Below are positions 7,051-15,425 of a DNA stretch of 32,582 bases, piece after piece. The position numbers and the translations under genes were made by a program. The notes beneath the pieces are model-generated. The model did no database searches. It was not told the origin of the DNA and saw nothing but the letters and a program-made list of their open reading frames with translations. The DNA is from Zoogloea sp. (GTDB taxonomy: Bacteria; Pseudomonadota; Gammaproteobacteria; Burkholderiales; Rhodocyclaceae), in NCBI RefSeq assembly GCF_028689785.1, contig NZ_JAQVCN010000056.1, forward strand, positions 1 through 32,582, read 5' to 3'. Numbering within the stretch: the stretch's first letter is position 1; every line of letters begins with the position of its first letter.

Positions 7051-8364
7051 TCAACCCCGCTCGAACAGGGCGATGGATTCCACGTGGGAGGTTTGCGGAA
7101 ACATGTTGGCGATACCCGCACCCTTCAGGCGATAGCCCTTCTCGTGGATGAGCACGGCACTATCCCGGGCCAGGGTGGCCGGATTGCAGGACACGTACAC
7201 GATGCGCTGCGGGGCCGACGGCCCGAGGGCCTTCACCACGGCAACCGCGCCCTCCCGCGGGGGGTCGATGAGCATCTTGTCCAGGTGGCCGAGGGCGGCA
7301 ATGCTGTCTTCGGTGGCTTCAAACAGATTCGCGGCGTAGAACTCGCTGCGCGCCTCCAGCCCGTTGGCGCGGGCATTCTCGCCGGCCCGCCGCACCAGTG
7401 CATCGCTCCCTTCCACACCAACCACCCGGGCGCCCAGCTTGGCGATGGGCAGGCTGAAATTGCCCAGCCCGCAGAACAGGTCGGCAATGCGCTCGCCGGG
7501 GCGGGGGTCGAGCAGCTGCATCGCGCGGCGCATCAGCAGGCGGTTGATGCCCATATTGACCTGGGTGAAATCGGTGGGCCGGAAGGCCATCGATACGCCG
7601 AATTCGGGCAGGGTGTAGGCCAGCCCCGGCGCCTCGGCCGGAAACAGGCGCCGGGCCGAATCCGGGCCGCTCAACTGGCCCCACACCTGCACTCCCTCAT
7701 CCCGGGAAAACGCTGCCAGACGGACCTCGTCGGTGGCCGTAAAAGCATGCAGATGACGGAAGACCAGCACCGTGATGCCTTCACCAACAGCAATCTCGAT
7801 CTGCGGCAGACGATCGGGCGCCGACAAGCCGGCGACCAAGGCCTGCAGGCGCGGCAGCATGGCCGACACATGGGGCGGAAGGATGGCGCACTCGTCCATA
7901 GGCGCCACATAGCTGCTGCGCCGCTCATGGAAACCAATCAGCACGCCGCCTTTGCTCGGCACCATGCGCACCGTCAGGCGGGCCCGGTAACGGTAGCCCC
8001 AGGCAGAGCCGACGATGGGCGGATAAAGTTCCCCGGCTCGGGTACGCGCGAGATGCCAGAGGGCGTCTTCCAGCACCCTCTGCTTCACGGCCACCTGGGC
8101 CGTGGCTTCCAGGTGCTGCATGCTGCAGCCGCCGCACACACCGAAATGCGGGCAAGGGGGCGTGACACGCTGAGGACTCGCTTCAAGGACGCGTTCCACA
8201 TCGGCCACCTCGAAACGCGGCTTGACCCGATGGGAGACGAAGCGGACACGCTCCCCGGGCAGGGCCCCATCAATAAAGATGGTCTTCCCGTCCACGTGGG
8301 TCACGCCACGGCCCTCATGGTCAAGGGATTCAATGACGGCTTCACGGGCTGGCGTGGTGCTCAT
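7051..8364 (-). CDS. rlmD: 23S rRNA (uracil-1939-C5)-methyltransferase RlmD
   Basis: A 437-residue RNA methyltransferase. An N-terminal TRAM domain (residues 5-60) is followed by the Fe-S cysteines C71, C77, C80 ([10 protein letters not shown]) and C159. The SAM-binding motif [13 protein letters not shown], the DPPREGA motif and the catalytic nucleophile C393 in [12 protein letters not shown] complete the RlmD/RumA pattern. It makes m5U1939 in 23S rRNA. The spacing of the four cluster cysteines and the length match E. coli RlmD. The start gives a TRAM domain with no extra residues. The gene is single on the minus strand and divergent from roxA, with 84 bases between the starts. Confidence 0.93.
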   Translation of the reverse strand: MSTTPAREAVIESLDHEGRGVTHVDGKTIFIDGALPGERVRFVSHRVKPRFEVADVERVLEASPQRVTPPCPHFGVCGGCSMQHLEATAQVAVKQRVLEDALWHLARTRAGELYPPIVGSAWGYRYRARLTVRMVPSKGGVLIGFHERRSSYVAPMDECAILPPHVSAMLPRLQALVAGLSAPDRLPQIEIAVGEGITVLVFRHLHAFTATDEVRLAAFSRDEGVQVWGQLSGPDSARRLFPAEAPGLAYTLPEFGVSMAFRPTDFTQVNMGINRLLMRRAMQLLDPRPGERIADLFCGLGNFSLPIAKLGARVVGVEGSDALVRRAGENARANGLEARSEFYAANLFEATEDSIAALGHLDKMLIDPPREGAVAVVKALGPSAPQRIVYVSCNPATLARDSAVLIHEKGYRLKGAGIANMFPQTSHVESIALFERG

Positions 8365-8435
8365 GGCGGGGCAGCGTATGGCTTGGAAAAGGGCGCCATT
8401 TTATCCCCCCCCAGGGGCTTGGCAAGGTGAGGCGC

Positions 8436-8441
8436 TATAAT
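8436..8441 (+). promoter_or_regulatory. Perfect -10 hexamer TATAAT at the start of roxA
   Basis: TATAAT lies 7 bases before the ATG at 8449 and itself overlaps an upstream in-frame ATG at 8440. No good -35 hexamer is visible at 16-18 bases. If it is used, transcription would begin at or within a base or so of the ATG at 8449, giving a leaderless transcript. A similar GGCTATAAT is seen before yjgA. Confidence 0.35.
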
Positions 8442-8448
8442 GGCCCCC

Positions 8449-9579
8449 ATGACAAACACTCTTCTGGGCGGCCTGACGGCGGAGGAATTCCTCGCCGAGT
8501 ACTGGCAAAAGAAACCACTGCTGATCCGCCAGGCAGTCCCCGGCTTCACTGGCGTTGCGAGCAAGGCCGAGCTTTTCGAGCTGGCTCGCGATGCCGATGT
8601 GGAATCCCGCTACGTCACGCACAACAACAGCCACTGGCAGGTCATCCGCGGCCCCCAGAAGGCCGCTGACCTCAAGCGCAAGTCCCAGCCCTGGACCGTA
8701 CTGATCCAGGGCCTGAACCTGTTTTGCCCCGATGGCGACGCCCTGCTGCACCGCTTCGATTTCATCCCCCAGGCCCGCCTGGACGATCTGATGGTCAGCT
8801 ACGCGGTGGACGGTGGCGGCGTTGGCCCCCACTTCGACAACTATGATGTCTTCCTGCTGCAAGGTATCGGCCAGCGACGCTGGCAGATCAGCAACCAGGA
8901 TGACCGCAGCTTGATCGAAGATGCCCCCCTCAAGATCCTCCAGGATTTCCGCCCGGTGTACGACTGGGTGCTGGATCCTGGTGACATGCTCTACCTGCCT
9001 CCCCACTGGGCCCACAACGGCATCGCCATCGGTGAATGCACCACCTACTCCATCGGCTTTCGCTCCCCGACCACCCAGGAGCTTGCCCAGCAGTTCCTGA
9101 TTCACCTTCAGGACACCATCCAACTCGACGGGATCTACGCCGACCCGGATCTCAAACGCCAGACCCACTCGGCAGAAATCAGCGACCTGATGATCGACCG
9201 GGTGGCCGACAGCCTGTCCCGCATCACCTGGACCCGGGAAGACGTCCGGAGTTTCCTGGGCGCCTATCTCACCGAACCCAAGGCGCACGTTTACTTCGAC
9301 TCCCCGGACGAACCCTGCGAGCACGACGACTTTGTGGATGCCAGCGAGCGCCAGGGTTATAGCCTCGACGCGTGCACTCTGCTGCTGTTTTCAGGCGGCC
9401 AGTTTTTTATCAACGGTGAGGCGGTGGCGATTGCAGAAGAAGACAAGGCGGTCATCGAACAACTCGCCGACCATCGCCGCATTGAAAGCCTGTCCGGCCT
9501 GTCCGAAGAAACAATTGCCCTTCTTTATGACTGGTACTGTTGCGGCTTCGCACATCCATCAGGATCATTGATGCCGTAG
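8449..9579 (+). CDS. roxA: 50S ribosomal protein L16 arginine hydroxylase (RoxA/YcfD), JmjC-type
   Basis: A 376-residue cupin/JmjC 2-oxoglutarate- and Fe(II)-dependent oxygenase. The iron triad is visible as H128 and D130 in GPHFDNYDVF and H189 in LPPHWAHNG. WQKKPLLIR near the N-terminus, VSYAVDGGGVGPH and the C-terminal dimerisation/winged-helix part match E. coli YcfD, which hydroxylates an arginine of L16. Two in-frame ATGs exist. I prefer 8449 (MTNTLLGGL) because homologues begin this way and because 8440 overlaps a TATAAT; using 8440 would add Met-Ala-Pro. A GGTGAGG at 8426-8432 is better spaced for 8440, so the start is not settled. Confidence 0.9.
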   Translation: MTNTLLGGLTAEEFLAEYWQKKPLLIRQAVPGFTGVASKAELFELARDADVESRYVTHNNSHWQVIRGPQKAADLKRKSQPWTVLIQGLNLFCPDGDALLHRFDFIPQARLDDLMVSYAVDGGGVGPHFDNYDVFLLQGIGQRRWQISNQDDRSLIEDAPLKILQDFRPVYDWVLDPGDMLYLPPHWAHNGIAIGECTTYSIGFRSPTTQELAQQFLIHLQDTIQLDGIYADPDLKRQTHSAEISDLMIDRVADSLSRITWTREDVRSFLGAYLTEPKAHVYFDSPDEPCEHDDFVDASERQGYSLDACTLLLFSGGQFFINGEAVAIAEEDKAVIEQLADHRRIESLSGLSEETIALLYDWYCCGFAHPSGSLMP

Positions 9580-9620
9580 TAGCCCGGAATCCCCAGAGGG
9601 CTTGACAACACAGGCAGACC

Positions 9621-9715
9621 GTTGCGGCGTCGCAACAATGTCTTTATTCAAGCACTTCCTCCGTGTTAGCATACACATCACATCAGGTCCCCCACCTGAT
9701 TGCTCCTAAAATTAG
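9621..9715 (+). promoter_or_regulatory. Dyad-rich leader upstream of the small lipoprotein gene
   Basis: The 173 bases between roxA and the lipoprotein gene hold three perfect dyads: GTTGCG/CGCAAC with a 4-base gap (9621-9636), ATCAGGT/ACCTGAT around five C (9681-9699), and CCTAA/TTAGG around AA (9704-9715). A TTGACA at 9602-9607 has no matching -10 at 16-18 bases. The dyads may be operator sites, an RNA leader structure, or in the first case the roxA terminator. I cannot name a promoter with confidence. Confidence 0.4.
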
Positions 9716-9752
9716 GTTGTTGTACTTCATTTATCGATAAGGGAAACCAACA

Positions 9753-10046
9753 ATGAAACAATCTCTCCTGGTTGCTGCTCTCGTTGCACTCGCTGTCTCC
9801 GCTTGCGGCAAGAAGGAAGAGCCGAAGCCCGTTGAAGCTCCGGCCCCCGCTGCTGCTCCCGCCGCCGAAGCCAAGCCCGCTGAAGCCCAAGCTCCCGCCG
9901 CCGCCCCGGCTGCTGATGCCAAGCCCGCCGAAGGCGCTGCTGCTCCCGCCGCTGATGCCAAGCCGGCTGACGCTGCTGCCGCTCCGGCTGGTACCGCCGC
10001 CGAGAACGCTGCCGCTGCTGCTGCCGCCACTCCCGAAAAGAAGTAA
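9753..10046 (+). CDS. Small Ala/Pro/Lys-rich repetitive lipoprotein, function unknown
   Basis: A 97-residue protein. Residues 1-17 form a lipoprotein signal peptide ending in the lipobox VSAC, with C18 as the lipidated cysteine and Gly at +2, which favours outer-membrane sorting by the usual rule. The rest is low-complexity, with imperfect repeats of PAAxAKPA (PAAEAKPAEAQA, PAADAKPAEGAA, PAADAKPADAAA) and a Lys-rich end. It is probably unfolded or a polyproline-like tether between membrane and wall. A well-placed AAGGGA precedes the ATG, and a strong terminator follows, so the gene is a separate and possibly well-expressed unit. I do not recognise a functional family. Low-complexity frames can be spurious, but the signal peptide, ribosome site and terminator argue for a real gene. 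Confidence 0.82.
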   Translation: MKQSLLVAALVALAVSACGKKEEPKPVEAPAPAAAPAAEAKPAEAQAPAAAPAADAKPAEGAAAPAADAKPADAAAAPAGTAAENAAAAAAATPEKK

Positions 10047-10063
10047 TTCTTTTCCCGGTGAAG

Positions 10064-10093
10064 AAAAAGCCAGCCTACAGGCTGGCTTTTTTT
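10064..10093 (+). terminator. Intrinsic terminator of the lipoprotein gene
   Basis: A 7-bp stem (GCCAGCC 10069-10075, loop TACA, GGCTGGC 10080-10086) is followed by seven T. It lies 18 bases after the lipoprotein stop. The A-run before the stem makes it usable from the other strand too. Confidence 0.9.
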
Positions 10094-10128
10094 CGTCTGT
10101 ACAGATCGCATATACAACATAACACGCC

Positions 10129-10156
10129 AAAAACAAAAACGCCGGACTTGCCGGCG
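10129..10156 (-). terminator. Intrinsic terminator of the dapA-bamC operon
   Basis: On the minus strand a 6-bp stem (CGCCGG with CCGGCG, 10151-10156 and 10140-10145, loop of 5) is followed by TTTTTGTTTTT. It lies about 27 bases after the bamC stop. Confidence 0.8.
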
Positions 10157-10182
10157 CTTTTGCAGAGGGTGGGGCTGCGTAC

Positions 10183-11352
10183 TTACTTGAGTTGCTGAAA
10201 CAGCAGGCTCATGATCTTGCGCGCCGACTCCGAGGTGTCGGTACCACCCTCGCGGGTCAGCACCTGGACTGTGGAGGCAGAATCTGCGCCCTTCACGTAC
10301 ACCCGGTACTGACTGCCCGAGGCGACCGGCGTCTTGCTGCTACGCCAGAAAGCCAGCTTCGACAGGATGCCTTCGTCGTCGCCCTTCTTCTTGTCAGTTT
10401 CCGGATCCACATAGCGGACGTAGTACATGCCCTGGGAGCGATCCCGGTCTTCCACCGTGAAGCCGACCCGATCCAGGGCCAGACCAACCCGTCGCCAGGC
10501 GCGATCAAAGCCTTCGTCGACCTGCAGCACCGCAGCGCCACCCGAGGCGCTCTGGAGCTTGGCCTTCTCGACCTGCGGCACGGCAGCGATCTGGGCCTTG
10601 GCGCGGGTCTCATCAGCCCCGAGGCGAATCATCAGGCGCTGCAGGAACTCAGCCTCCAGTTCAGGATCAGCCTGCCGCGGCTGCCAGATGGTCCGATCCT
10701 TGGCCTCGTTCGGGTAGATCTCCATCATGCCCCGGTGGCTGATGAAAATCTCCACAAAACCCGGTTCGCCAGCGCTTTCAAGACGAGTGCGGAACTTGTC
10801 CCGTTCGGGCGTCGAATACAGGCCGTCGATGACCTTGCCGATGGTGTTGCGGATGATGCCGTTGTCGATCTTCGCCCGGTTCTCGGCCCAATCGGTTTCC
10901 ATGACACCGATTTCGGGACGGTCCACGTTCAGGATGAAACCGTTCTCCTGCCAGAACTCTCGCACCTGGGGCCACAGCTTGTCAGCCGTGCCGGGAACGA
11001 CCAGCCAGCGCTGGCTGCCAGAACGCTCGACGCGCATCTTGTCGATGGACTGGGGCGCAACCCGGGTGACGGCCGGCGTAGCGGCGCCACCGCTGGCAGC
11101 CTGCCCGCTGCGCTCCGCATTGTAGGCGGAGAAGGTGGCAGTCCCCTTCGGATTGATGTCCGGCACCGCATAGCGGTCGTCGGCAGTGGGCGCCGTGAGG
11201 TCGGGGGGGATCTCAAGGGTAGACCGGGTGGGCGCAACCGCCGCACTCTTGTAATCGATCTTTTTCGATTCCAGCAAGGAACCGGAGCAACCGCTCAGGA
11301 CGATCGTCGCAGCGACGACCGCCGAACCGGAAGCCAGCTTTCGGCTTTGCAT
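10183..11352 (-). CDS. bamC: Outer-membrane protein assembly factor BamC (lipoprotein)
   Basis: A 389-residue lipoprotein of the BAM complex, which inserts beta-barrel proteins into the outer membrane. The signal peptide ends in the lipobox LSGC near residue 22. The unfolded N-terminal segment that follows (KKIDYKSA, LEIPPDLTAP, YAVPD) is the BamD-binding region typical of NlpB/BamC. Two helix-grip domains follow: WLVVPGTADKLWPQVREFWQENGF and the FDRAWRRVGLALDRVGFTVEDRDR region. The ATG at 11350-11352 gives a normal lipoprotein signal; an in-frame ATG 11 codons upstream is less likely. It lies 29 bases after dapA, the same dapA-nlpB pairing as in E. coli. It is longer than E. coli BamC (about 344), mostly in the linkers. 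Confidence 0.92.
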   Translation of the reverse strand: MQSRKLASGSAVVAATIVLSGCSGSLLESKKIDYKSAAVAPTRSTLEIPPDLTAPTADDRYAVPDINPKGTATFSAYNAERSGQAASGGAATPAVTRVAPQSIDKMRVERSGSQRWLVVPGTADKLWPQVREFWQENGFILNVDRPEIGVMETDWAENRAKIDNGIIRNTIGKVIDGLYSTPERDKFRTRLESAGEPGFVEIFISHRGMMEIYPNEAKDRTIWQPRQADPELEAEFLQRLMIRLGADETRAKAQIAAVPQVEKAKLQSASGGAAVLQVDEGFDRAWRRVGLALDRVGFTVEDRDRSQGMYYVRYVDPETDKKKGDDEGILSKLAFWRSSKTPVASGSQYRVYVKGADSASTVQVLTREGGTDTSESARKIMSLLFQQLK

Positions 11353-11381
11353 GCGTAACCCTCGGGGTGGGAAAGACAGAC

Positions 11382-12260
11382 TCAAACTTCGACGCCAGCC
11401 TGGCGCATGGCATCACGCACACGCTCATGGCAGGACTCGGACAGACGGGTCAGCGGCAAACGGATGCCCTTGCCAACAAAGCCCATCTGCTCGACAGCCC
11501 ACTTCACGGGAATGGGGTTGGCTTCGCAGAACAGGTGACGATGCAGCCCGACCAGCCGGGCGTTCAGATCACGAGCACGCACGCCATCACCGGCAGCAGC
11601 AGCGACGCACATCTCGTGCATCAGGCGGGGCGCCACATTGGCCGTGACAGAGATGGTGCCGTGGCCGCCCAGCATGATGAAGGCCAGGGCGGTCATGTCG
11701 TCACCGGTGTACAGGGCGAAACCCTTGGGTGCCCGGGCGATCAGGTCACAGGCACGATCGATGTTGCCGGTAGCGTCCTTGATGCCGATGATGTTGGGCA
11801 CCTCGGCCAGGCGCAGGGCGGTGTCGTTGGACAGATCGGCAACCGTGCGACCGGGCACGTTGTAGAGGATCATCGGCAACGGGCTCGCCTCGGCGATCGT
11901 GCGGAAATGCTGGTACAGGCCTTCCTGGGTCGGACGGTTGTAGTAAGGCACCACCGACAGCCCGGCAACGGCACCGGCCTTGCGGGAGAACTCGGTCAGC
12001 TCGATGGCTTCGCGGGTGGAGTTGGCACCCGTCCCGGCGATGATGGGGATACGCCCCGCCGCGTGCTCGACCGCCACACGGATGAGTTCGCAGTGTTCTT
12101 CGACGTTGACCGTGGGCGACTCACCGGTGGTGCCGACAACGACAATACCGTCGCTGCCTTCCTTGACGTGAAAGTCGATGAGGCTGCGCAAACGGGGAAG
12201 ATCCAGGCTGCCATCCTCGTGCATCGGGGTAACGATGGCGACAATCGAACCGGTAATCAT
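11382..12260 (-). CDS. dapA: 4-Hydroxy-tetrahydrodipicolinate synthase
   Basis: A 292-residue aldolase-fold enzyme that condenses pyruvate with aspartate semialdehyde in lysine/diaminopimelate synthesis. All catalytic residues fall at E. coli numbering: T44 and T45 in GTTGESPT, Y107 in VPYYNRP, Y133, R138 in NVPGRT, and the Schiff-base lysine K161 in GIKDATG. The length is exactly that of E. coli DapA. The start at 12258-12260 ([13 protein letters not shown]) is the conserved one; the longer open frame upstream is not homologous. It is first in a dapA-bamC operon. The 162 bases upstream of it hold the terminator of the preceding minus-strand gene and presumably the promoter. Confidence 0.96.
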   Translation of the reverse strand: MITGSIVAIVTPMHEDGSLDLPRLRSLIDFHVKEGSDGIVVVGTTGESPTVNVEEHCELIRVAVEHAAGRIPIIAGTGANSTREAIELTEFSRKAGAVAGLSVVPYYNRPTQEGLYQHFRTIAEASPLPMILYNVPGRTVADLSNDTALRLAEVPNIIGIKDATGNIDRACDLIARAPKGFALYTGDDMTALAFIMLGGHGTISVTANVAPRLMHEMCVAAAAGDGVRARDLNARLVGLHRHLFCEANPIPVKWAVEQMGFVGKGIRLPLTRLSESCHERVRDAMRQAGVEV

Positions 12261-12381
12261 GGGATATCGGGGAGAGAGGGAAAGTTGAGTATTGTACCCA
12301 ATCACTTCGGGAAGGCTAGACGGGCGCAAACCCGTGTTACGAAAACAAGGCCACGAGCTGCATCAGCCCGCGTTCAAACAG

Positions 12382-12408
12382 AACCCCCGCCACAGCGGAA
12401 CGGGGGTT
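12382..12408 (-). terminator. Terminator of the histone-deacetylase-like gene
   Basis: An 8-bp stem (AACCCCCG 12382-12389 with CGGGGGTT 12401-12408, loop of 11) lies 15 bases after the stop of the minus-strand hydrolase. On the minus strand it is followed by CTGTTTG, a poor T-run. Confidence 0.6.
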
Positions 12409-12422
12409 TGCCACAAGCAGGC

Positions 12423-13349
12423 TCAGAGATCGGCCAGGGTCTTGATGTGGGCGACGACGCTACGCGCCAGGGAGGAAAGGGAATACCCCCCCTCAAGCAG
12501 GGACACGATGCGCCGGTTGGCCGACTCGGCTGCTATCGCCTTGAGCTGCTCGGTGACCCACATGTAGTCGGCCTCCACCAGCCCCAGAGAGCCCATATCG
12601 TCTTCGTAGTGAGCGTCGAATCCCGCGGAAATGAAGATCATCTCGGGTGCGTGATTGCGCAGGGCCGGGATCCAGATGCTGGAGACGATCTCGCGGAACA
12701 CATCCCCGCGACTGCCCGCCTTGATAGGCACGTTGACCATGTTGGGGGCCGGGTTGTCGGCACCGCTGTACGGGTAGAAGGGGTGCTGGAAGATGCTGAC
12801 CATCAGCACCCGGGGGTCGTCCTTGAAGATGTCCTCGGTGCCGTTGCCGTGGTGCACATCGAAATCGATGATGGCCACACGCTTGAGGCCGTGCTCATCA
12901 AGGGCATGGCGGGCGGCGACAGCCACGTTGTTGAAGAAGCAGAAGCCCATGGCCTTGGCCGCCTCGGCATGGTGGCCAGGCGGGCGGATGGCGCAGAAGG
13001 CATTTTCGGCCTGGCCCGACATCACCAGATCGGTGGCGTAAATGCCGGCCCCAGCCGAGCGCAGGGCGGCCTTCATCGAATTGGGGCACAGGGCGGTGTC
13101 CGGATCCAGGTGGCGGATGCCGTGCTCGGGCACGCTGGCCAACAACTCTTCTACATGCTCACGGGGGTGGGCCCGGGAAATTTGGTCGACACTGGCAGTC
13201 GGCGCATCGTGAAAAGACAGATACATATCGAGGCCGGCAGCGATCAGACGGTCATTGATCGCCCCGAGACGCTCAGGAGATTCGGGGTGATGCTCACCCA
13301 TGTTGTGCAGCCAGCAATCCCGGTGCGTGATGAATGCCGTACTCGTCAT
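12423..13349 (-). CDS. Histone deacetylase family protein (zinc amidohydrolase)
   Basis: A 308-residue arginase-fold deacetylase. The catalytic histidine pair is H126-H127 in RPPGHHAE. The zinc ligands are D164 and H166 in DFDVHHGNGTED and D245 in SAGFDAH. EGGYSL near the C-terminus supplies the catalytic-tyrosine motif. In bacteria this family includes acetylpolyamine amidohydrolases and acetoin-utilisation-type proteins; the substrate here is not known. The start at 13347-13349 has a strong GGGGAG ribosome site just upstream, and the longer open frame beyond it is Arg-rich and unlike the family. It lies upstream of dapA on the same strand with a terminator between, and is divergent from moxR across 175 bases. 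Confidence 0.92.
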   Translation of the reverse strand: MTSTAFITHRDCWLHNMGEHHPESPERLGAINDRLIAAGLDMYLSFHDAPTASVDQISRAHPREHVEELLASVPEHGIRHLDPDTALCPNSMKAALRSAGAGIYATDLVMSGQAENAFCAIRPPGHHAEAAKAMGFCFFNNVAVAARHALDEHGLKRVAIIDFDVHHGNGTEDIFKDDPRVLMVSIFQHPFYPYSGADNPAPNMVNVPIKAGSRGDVFREIVSSIWIPALRNHAPEMIFISAGFDAHYEDDMGSLGLVEADYMWVTEQLKAIAAESANRRIVSLLEGGYSLSSLARSVVAHIKTLADL

Positions 13350-13524
13350 AAACTCTCCCCTGCCTCTCGCGATTCGTATTCGATATCTGTCGATTTTCGC
13401 AACCGTCGAACGCCTGCACCGAAACACACTCCATGACACTACGGAGCCATCTCGGGAAGCGGCTCCCGGAACGCTGTTGTGAAAGCATTATCCCCTTAAC
13501 TTCACTCTGAAAAAAGCCTGCGCC

Positions 13525-14442
13525 ATGCCGACCCATATCGCCACCCGCCTGATCGAGGCCGCCAGCCGGATCATCCTCGGCAAGGATGAGGCCGTGCGCC
13601 TTGCCCTGGCCTGCATACTTGCCCGCGGGCACCTACTGTTGGAGGATATGCCCGGTGTTGGCAAGACCACCCTGGCCCATGCCCTGGCTCACCTGCTTGG
13701 ACTGAAGTTCCAGCGCATCCAGTTCACCAGCGACATGCTTCCCGCCGACATCCTCGGCGTCTCCGTGTTCGATCAGCGGGATGGCGCCTTTCGTTTTCAT
13801 CCCGGTCCGGTATTCAGTGAGATGATCCTCGCCGACGAGATCAACCGGGCGACGCCCAAGGCCCAGAGTGCCCTGCTCGAAGCCATGGAGGAACGCCAGA
13901 TCAGTGCCGAGGGGCGGACCTACCCCCTGCCGGCCCCCTTCTTCGTGATTGCCACCCAGAACCCGGCCGACCAGATCGGCACCTTTCCCCTGCCCGAGAG
14001 CCAGCTTGATCGCTTTCTGATGCGCATCTCCCTGGGCTATCCCGACCCAGCCTCCGAACGTGCGCTGCTTGCCGGTGAAGACCGGCGCGAGATGCTGGCC
14101 CGCCAGCCCCCCGTTCTCGCCGCCGGTGAGCTGGACACCCTGCTGACCGCCAGCCGGCGGATCCATGTAGGCCCGCGCCTCCTCGACTACGTCCAGGCCC
14201 TGCTCGCCCGCAGCCGCGAAAGCTCCGATTTTTCGACTGGACTCTCCCCACGTGCCGGCCTCGCGCTGCTCTCGGCCGCCCGGGCCTGGGCCCTGCTCGC
14301 TGCGCGTGACCATGTGCTGCCCGAAGACGTTCAGGCGGTGCTGCCCGCCGTGGCCGGTCACCGCCTGCGCCCCGCTGGCGAAACCCCACTGCGCCCCGAC
14401 GAACTGACCCGCCGGCTGCGCGACGCAGTGCCGCTGCCCTGA
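13525..14442 (+). CDS. MoxR-family AAA+ ATPase
   Basis: A 305-residue AAA+ protein. Walker A is DMPGVGKTT at residues 41-49 and Walker B is ILADEINRA at 101-109. The sensor-1 segment FFVIATQNPADQIGTFPLPESQLDRF and the C-terminal lid with FSTGLSPRAGLALLSAARAWAL are typical of MoxR. These ATPases act as chaperones that assemble or activate partner complexes, usually encoded with DUF58 and membrane proteins, exactly as in the next genes. The stop TGA shares a base with the next ATG (TGATG at 14440), so translation is coupled. The ribosome site is weak. The 175 bases upstream (13350-13524) are a divergent promoter region, with a 6-bp GGAGCC/GGCTCC dyad at 13443-13466, and no promoter that I can name with confidence. 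Confidence 0.93.
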   Translation: MPTHIATRLIEAASRIILGKDEAVRLALACILARGHLLLEDMPGVGKTTLAHALAHLLGLKFQRIQFTSDMLPADILGVSVFDQRDGAFRFHPGPVFSEMILADEINRATPKAQSALLEAMEERQISAEGRTYPLPAPFFVIATQNPADQIGTFPLPESQLDRFLMRISLGYPDPASERALLAGEDRREMLARQPPVLAAGELDTLLTASRRIHVGPRLLDYVQALLARSRESSDFSTGLSPRAGLALLSAARAWALLAARDHVLPEDVQAVLPAVAGHRLRPAGETPLRPDELTRRLRDAVPLP

Positions 14443-15425
14443 TGGGCCTGCCGGCCCTGCGCGCCACCCTGCACCGCTGGCTGTTCCGGGTCAGCGGGCC
14501 GGAGCCAGCTCCCATCCAGCTCGGCCAGCGGCGCATCTTCGTGCTACCGACACGTTTCGGGCTGGCGCTCGCACTGACCTTGCTTGTCATGCTGCTGGCC
14601 TCCATCAACTACACCCTGAGCCTCGGCTTCGCGCTCACTTTCCTGATCGGCAGCGTAGCCTGGATCAGCATCCACCATGCCTTCCGTAATGTGGTCGGGC
14701 TGAGCATCACACCAGGCAAGGCCGAGGCGGTGTTCTGCGGCAACCCGGCGCGTTTCGGCGTCGTCCTGAGCAACCCGGCATTACGCCCGCGCCAGGGCCT
14801 GCTACTGGCACCAAGCACCAGCACGGCCCGCCTCCTCCCCAATATCAAGCCCTTCGATATCGCAGCCTGCGGCAGCACCGTCCAGGACATCCACCTCCCC
14901 ACACGCCACCGGGGCTGGCTCCCCCTCCCGCGCCTGACCCTGGAAACCCGTCACCCCCTTGGTCTGATCCGCGCCTGGAGCCTGTTCCAGCCCGACGTGC
15001 GCTGCCTCGTCTATCCCGCCCCGGAAGCAGACGGCCCGCCTCTACCCGTCGGGCGCGACACCGACTCGGGCCTTGGCGGGCGGGGGCGCGGACAGGACGA
15101 CTTCGCCGGCCTGCGCCACCACCAGCCGGCCGACTCGCCCCGGCACGTGGCCTGGAAGGCCGTGGCCCGTGGCGGCCCGTGGCGCACCAAGGAGTTCGAC
15201 GGCGCGGGGACCCGGGATGTGCATCTCGACTGGAATCGCATGCCCACCGGCATGGGCATCGAGGCGCGCCTGGCACGCCTCACCCGATGGGTCATGGAGG
15301 CCGACCGGGCCGGTATCGACTTCGGACTGAGCCTGCCCGGTGCAGACATTCCGCCAGGCCGGGGCAACGCCCATCGCAACGCCTGCCTGACCCATCTGGC
15401 CCTGTTCGGACTTCGCGATGACTGA
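14442..15425 (+). CDS. DUF58 domain membrane protein
   Basis: A 327-residue protein with two close hydrophobic segments near residues 33-75 (LALALTLLVMLLASINYTLS and FALTFLIGSVAWI) and then a soluble region containing the DUF58 signature: FAGLRHHQPADSPRHVAWKAVARGG followed about five residues later by KEFDG, the local form of the LR.Y..GD..R.IDWK..AR motif. DUF58 proteins accompany MoxR ATPases and are thought to be their clients, sometimes with a von Willebrand-A-like fold. It overlaps moxR by one base and the next gene by eight. The substrate or complex is unknown. Confidence 0.88.
   Translation: MGLPALRATLHRWLFRVSGPEPAPIQLGQRRIFVLPTRFGLALALTLLVMLLASINYTLSLGFALTFLIGSVAWISIHHAFRNVVGLSITPGKAEAVFCGNPARFGVVLSNPALRPRQGLLLAPSTSTARLLPNIKPFDIAACGSTVQDIHLPTRHRGWLPLPRLTLETRHPLGLIRAWSLFQPDVRCLVYPAPEADGPPLPVGRDTDSGLGGRGRGQDDFAGLRHHQPADSPRHVAWKAVARGGPWRTKEFDGAGTRDVHLDWNRMPTGMGIEARLARLTRWVMEADRAGIDFGLSLPGADIPPGRGNAHRNACLTHLALFGLRDD

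Noticed and set aside
7033-8430. A 465-codon open frame antisense to rlmD
   Set aside because: It mirrors rlmD exactly, has biased His/Gln/Gly composition, and would read through the bidirectional terminator region.
9602-9607. TTGACA as a -35 box for the lipoprotein gene
   Set aside because: No acceptable -10 hexamer lies 16-18 bases downstream, and the position would leave a leader of over 100 bases; kept only as a remark.
11367-13436. A 689-codon open frame on the plus strand, antisense to dapA and the deacetylase gene
   Set aside because: Both minus-strand genes have complete catalytic motifs. The antisense frame is a by-product of GC-rich third positions and has no recognisable domain or ribosome site.
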